Source: DATGMP01 sp035293565 | GTDB taxonomy: Bacteria > Pseudomonadota > Alphaproteobacteria > BOG-932 > Roseiterribacteraceae | Reading direction: 5' to 3' | DNA length: 8,846 nt | Assembly: GCA_035293565.1 (NCBI GenBank) | Contig: DATGMP010000082.1 | Span: 1-8,846, forward strand | Shown here: positions 7,065 to 8,846 of the stretch, in pieces | Layout: each line of letters begins with the position of its first letter | Numbering within the stretch: the stretch's first letter is position 1 | Notes under the pieces: generated by a model | Databases searched by the model: none | What the model was told of the DNA's origin: nothing | The model's input: only the letters and a program-made list of their open reading frames with translations | Program-made: the position numbers and the translations under genes

Positions 7065-7113
7065 CGACTCCGAATTATGGTGAGGCCGGGAGCGGGGCGC
7101 AATGGAAGTGGGT

Positions 7114-7128
7114 GAGGTAAGTCACCTC
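7114..7128 (-). promoter_or_regulatory. Weak hairpin between the kinase gene and parE
   Basis: GAGGT (7114-7118) and ACCTC (7124-7128) pair with a 5-nt loop and can be extended by two pairs past a bulged base. No U-tract follows on the minus strand, so it would not stop transcription well. Nothing else that looks like a promoter was seen in the 72-bp gap. Read-through from the kinase gene into parE is plausible. Confidence 0.2.
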
Positions 7129-7136
7129 CACAACAT

Positions 7137-8654
7137 CTAGTTGGAGGCGCGCCGCTCTAGGGCGGACAGTACGGATTCCGGCGGCACTTCCCGAGGGCCG
7201 ACCGGTCCGAGAATGACCCGCGCGACTGTTCCCGTCCCATGGGCGCTGCTGATTTCGAGCCTGCCGCCATGCAGATCGACGATCGACTTGGCGAAAGGAA
7301 GGCCAAGGCCCGTGCCGTAGGTGACGCGGCGATTGGTCTGCTTCACCTGCATGAAAGGCTGAAGCGCGGTTTTGAGCTCCGCCTCATCCATGCCGATCCC
7401 CGTGTCGGAGACGACAATCTCGATCTCCTCTCCCTTGCCTCGGCGCCCCGTGAGAACGACCTCGCCACCGGGATCGGTGAATTTGATGGAATTGGAAAGG
7501 AGATTGTAGACGACCTGCCGCATCCGGGTTTCGTCGATCCGCGTGTAGAGAGGCTCATCGGGCAGTTCGAGGCGAAAGGCGATTCCGGCCTCTTCGGCCT
7601 GAAGCCGCATCACGCTCGCGCATTCGTGAAGCAGGTAGGAGACGTCGTTCTCCTCCTGATTGAGCTCGAGATGCGATGCCTCGACCTTGGCCAGGTCGAG
7701 GATGGTGTTGATGATCGACAGGAGGTGCTTGCCGCTGACATGCACATCGTGGGCGTATTCGATGTAGCGGCGGTCGCCCAATGGGCCCAGCACTTCGGCC
7801 TCCAGCATTTCCGCGAAGCCGATGATTGCGTTGAGGGGCGTGCGGAGCTCATGGCTCATATTGGCGATGAAGATCGATTTGGCGCTGTTCGCCGCCTCCG
7901 CTGCCTCCTTGGCGACGAGCAGCTCGGAGTTCAGCTGTTCGTTGCGGATCCTGAGCCCGAAGATGTTGACGACCCAGTTGTTCATCGTCCGGGCGGCCAT
8001 CAGGAGCACGATCAGGTAGAGCAGCGCGCCGCCGGACATGAAAGCGCCTTCGCGGGTACCATGCAGGGCGAGCGCTCCCGCGATGGCGAGGAGCTGCGGC
8101 ACGATATAGAGGACGACCGCCGGCAGATAGGCGCCATAGCTTGCCGAAGCCCCGCCCGCCAGACCGGCGATCGCCATCGCTATGAAGATTTGACTCTCGA
8201 CATCCGAGGGCACGAACACGCAGGCGCCGAGGCAGGCGATCAGAACACCGTGACAGCCGATCCAGATGAGAAGACGGCGTCCCCAGAGCAGCGTCTCGGC
8301 ATCGCTACGGGGCCTCCGCGCGTAACGCTGCCACAAGGCCAGTCGGATGACCGTGATCGCGATCATGGCGGCCACCCAGCCGCCGATGAGACGGTGTGGA
8401 AGAGAATCCCATAGGGCGCCGCCGCCGACCAGGCTGGCGAGCAGCGTCGCGGCCATCGGCCAAGGGGACCGAAGCCAGAGCCGTATCTCTTCGGCGCGGA
8501 CGGCGTCGCTACGCTGCTGGGATGCTTGAGGTTTCGTGGTCACGCGTAAGGGAAATCCATTGACGGCCCCGCGAATCGATCCAGTCAGAACTATACCAGA
8601 GTCCGTTAACGAATTGGCCTGGCGACCGTCTCCGGTGGACACGTTCGGGTTCAT
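7137..8654 (-). CDS. Membrane sensor histidine kinase, six TM segments, PleC/DivJ/PdhS-like HisKA
   Basis: This two-component sensor kinase autophosphorylates on histidine and passes phosphate to a response regulator not present here. Numbered from the ATG at 8654 (505 residues), about six hydrophobic segments lie at 65-81, 89-106, 128-147, 152-170, 176-195 and 206-224. They have no sizeable periplasmic loop, so it may sense within or at the membrane. A short coiled linker (232-260) leads, with no PAS domain, to HisKA with MSHELRTPLN (His268) and the stretch GPLGDRRYIEYAHDVHVSGKH, typical of alphaproteobacterial PleC/DivJ/PdhS relatives. HATPase_c has the N box (YNLLSNSIKFT), DTGIGM (417-422), F434 and GTGLGL (447-452), all intact. 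The start is uncertain. The frame is open to a TTG at 8702, but that lies in the glnA terminator. A GTG at 8543 would give 468 residues and has an extended -10 upstream. None of these starts has a strong ribosome site. The signal is unknown. Confidence 0.9.
   Translation of the reverse strand: MNPNVSTGDGRQANSLTDSGIVLTGSIRGAVNGFPLRVTTKPQASQQRSDAVRAEEIRLWLRSPWPMAATLLASLVGGGALWDSLPHRLIGGWVAAMIAITVIRLALWQRYARRPRSDAETLLWGRRLLIWIGCHGVLIACLGACVFVPSDVESQIFIAMAIAGLAGGASASYGAYLPAVVLYIVPQLLAIAGALALHGTREGAFMSGGALLYLIVLLMAARTMNNWVVNIFGLRIRNEQLNSELLVAKEAAEAANSAKSIFIANMSHELRTPLNAIIGFAEMLEAEVLGPLGDRRYIEYAHDVHVSGKHLLSIINTILDLAKVEASHLELNQEENDVSYLLHECASVMRLQAEEAGIAFRLELPDEPLYTRIDETRMRQVVYNLLSNSIKFTDPGGEVVLTGRRGKGEEIEIVVSDTGIGMDEAELKTALQPFMQVKQTNRRVTYGTGLGLPFAKSIVDLHGGRLEISSAHGTGTVARVILGPVGPREVPPESVLSALERRASN
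8590..8598 (-). promoter_or_regulatory. Extended -10 promoter candidate for the kinase gene
   Basis: On the minus strand the sequence reads TGG-TATAGT, an extended -10 with five of six consensus matches; no good -35 was found at 16-18 bp. It would start transcription near 8583, inside the frame if the ATG at 8654 is used but 40 nt upstream of the GTG at 8543. If active, it favours the shorter kinase. The 46 bp between the glnA terminator and the ATG at 8654 shows no -10-like box. Confidence 0.35.
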
Positions 8655-8700
8655 GGCGGCTCGCAAGACCGCATTTTCCGGATGGCGTTTGACGCCGCGC

Positions 8701-8732
8701 AAAAGAAAGGGCCACCCTTTTGGGCGGCCCTT
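8701..8732 (-). terminator. Intrinsic terminator of glnA
   Basis: Read on the minus strand, AAGGGCCGCCC, an AAAA loop and GGGTGGCCCTT form an 11-bp stem whose only non-Watson-Crick pair is a G-U. It is followed by TCTTTT. This is a textbook Rho-independent terminator about 40 nt after the glnA stop. There is no T-run on the plus side, so it works in one direction only. It isolates glnA from the kinase gene. Confidence 0.92.
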
Positions 8733-8762
8733 GTTGGTTGAGCGGGTGTTGGTTGAGCGGGT
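8733..8762. repeat. Perfect 15-bp tandem duplication between the glnA stop and its terminator
   Basis: GTTGGTTGAGCGGGT occurs at 8733-8747 and again, identical, at 8748-8762. The copies are directly adjacent and abut the terminator stem on one side, with 9 nt to the glnA stop codon on the other. It lies in the 3' untranslated region of glnA and changes no protein. It looks like a recent replication-slippage duplication. Confidence 0.85.
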
Positions 8763-8771
8763 TGTGGGGTC

Positions 8772-8846
8772 TCAGACGGAATAGTAGAGCTTGAACTCGA
8801 TCGGGTGCGGGGTGGTCTCGAAAGCCATGACCTCTTCCATCCTGAG
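8772..8846 (-). CDS. glnA: Glutamine synthetase type I, C-terminal end (partial)
   Basis: Only the last 24 codons and the TGA stop are in the window; the gene continues past the right edge. The translation LRMEEVMAFETTPHPIEFKLYYSV ends in the PHPxEFxxYYSV tail that is characteristic of proteobacterial GlnA (GSI). The enzyme joins ammonia to glutamate using ATP in the cytoplasm and is the main route of nitrogen assimilation. The catalytic core and the adenylylated tyrosine lie outside the window. A strong terminator follows the stop. Upstream glnB (PII) would be expected in many alphaproteobacteria but cannot be seen here. Confidence 0.93.
   Translation of the reverse strand, partial: LRMEEVMAFETTPHPIEFKLYYSV

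Noticed and set aside
7239..8414. Plus-strand open frame of 391 codons antisense to the histidine kinase
   Set aside because: The kinase frame has all H, N, D/F/G motifs. The antisense frame is His/Asp/Glu rich with no family resemblance.
1..8846. Mobile element, CRISPR array, tRNA, rRNA or prophage signature
   Set aside because: Apart from the noted short repeats there are no spaced direct repeats, terminal inverted repeats with a transposase, or cloverleaf-like sequences. The genes are housekeeping types with uniform composition by eye.

Overview
The window looks like a GC-rich chromosomal core region of an alphaproteobacterium. The signs are the alphaproteobacterial-style LptD, a ParE with an alphaproteobacterial look, a histidine kinase of the PleC/DivJ/PdhS type, and the C-terminal end of a type I glutamine synthetase. 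The order cannot be settled by eye. The helicase C-terminal peptide and ParE recall Sphingomonadales, but that is from memory only. There is no sign of phage, plasmid, IS element, CRISPR, tRNA or rRNA.

Layout from left to right: 1-137 is unassigned. lptD (minus, outer-membrane LPS assembly) follows, with a DEAD-box RNA helicase of RhlE type (minus) 93 bp upstream of it. A 146-bp divergent control region comes next, holding two inverted repeats and a symmetric -10-like element. It separates the helicase from the only plus-strand gene, a small alpha/beta hydrolase. The hydrolase converges on a DUF202 membrane protein (minus), and the two share a CTAG at their stop codons. DUF202 lies 17 nt downstream of parE (minus, topoisomerase IV subunit B) and is almost certainly co-transcribed with it. 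parE is 72 bp downstream of a six-TM sensor histidine kinase (minus). At the right edge is the last part of glnA (minus), closed by a strong intrinsic terminator.

The genes are mostly housekeeping: envelope assembly, RNA remodelling, chromosome decatenation and nitrogen assimilation. They do not form one pathway. The most likely transcription units are glnA (terminated), kinase-parE-DUF202 (minus), helicase with possibly lptD (minus), and the hydrolase alone (plus). I found no convincing new multi-gene system. The points most worth a second look are the DECD (not DEAD) motif of the helicase, the symmetric divergent promoter region with its two inverted repeats, the uncertain start of the kinase, and the reduced cysteine set of LptD.
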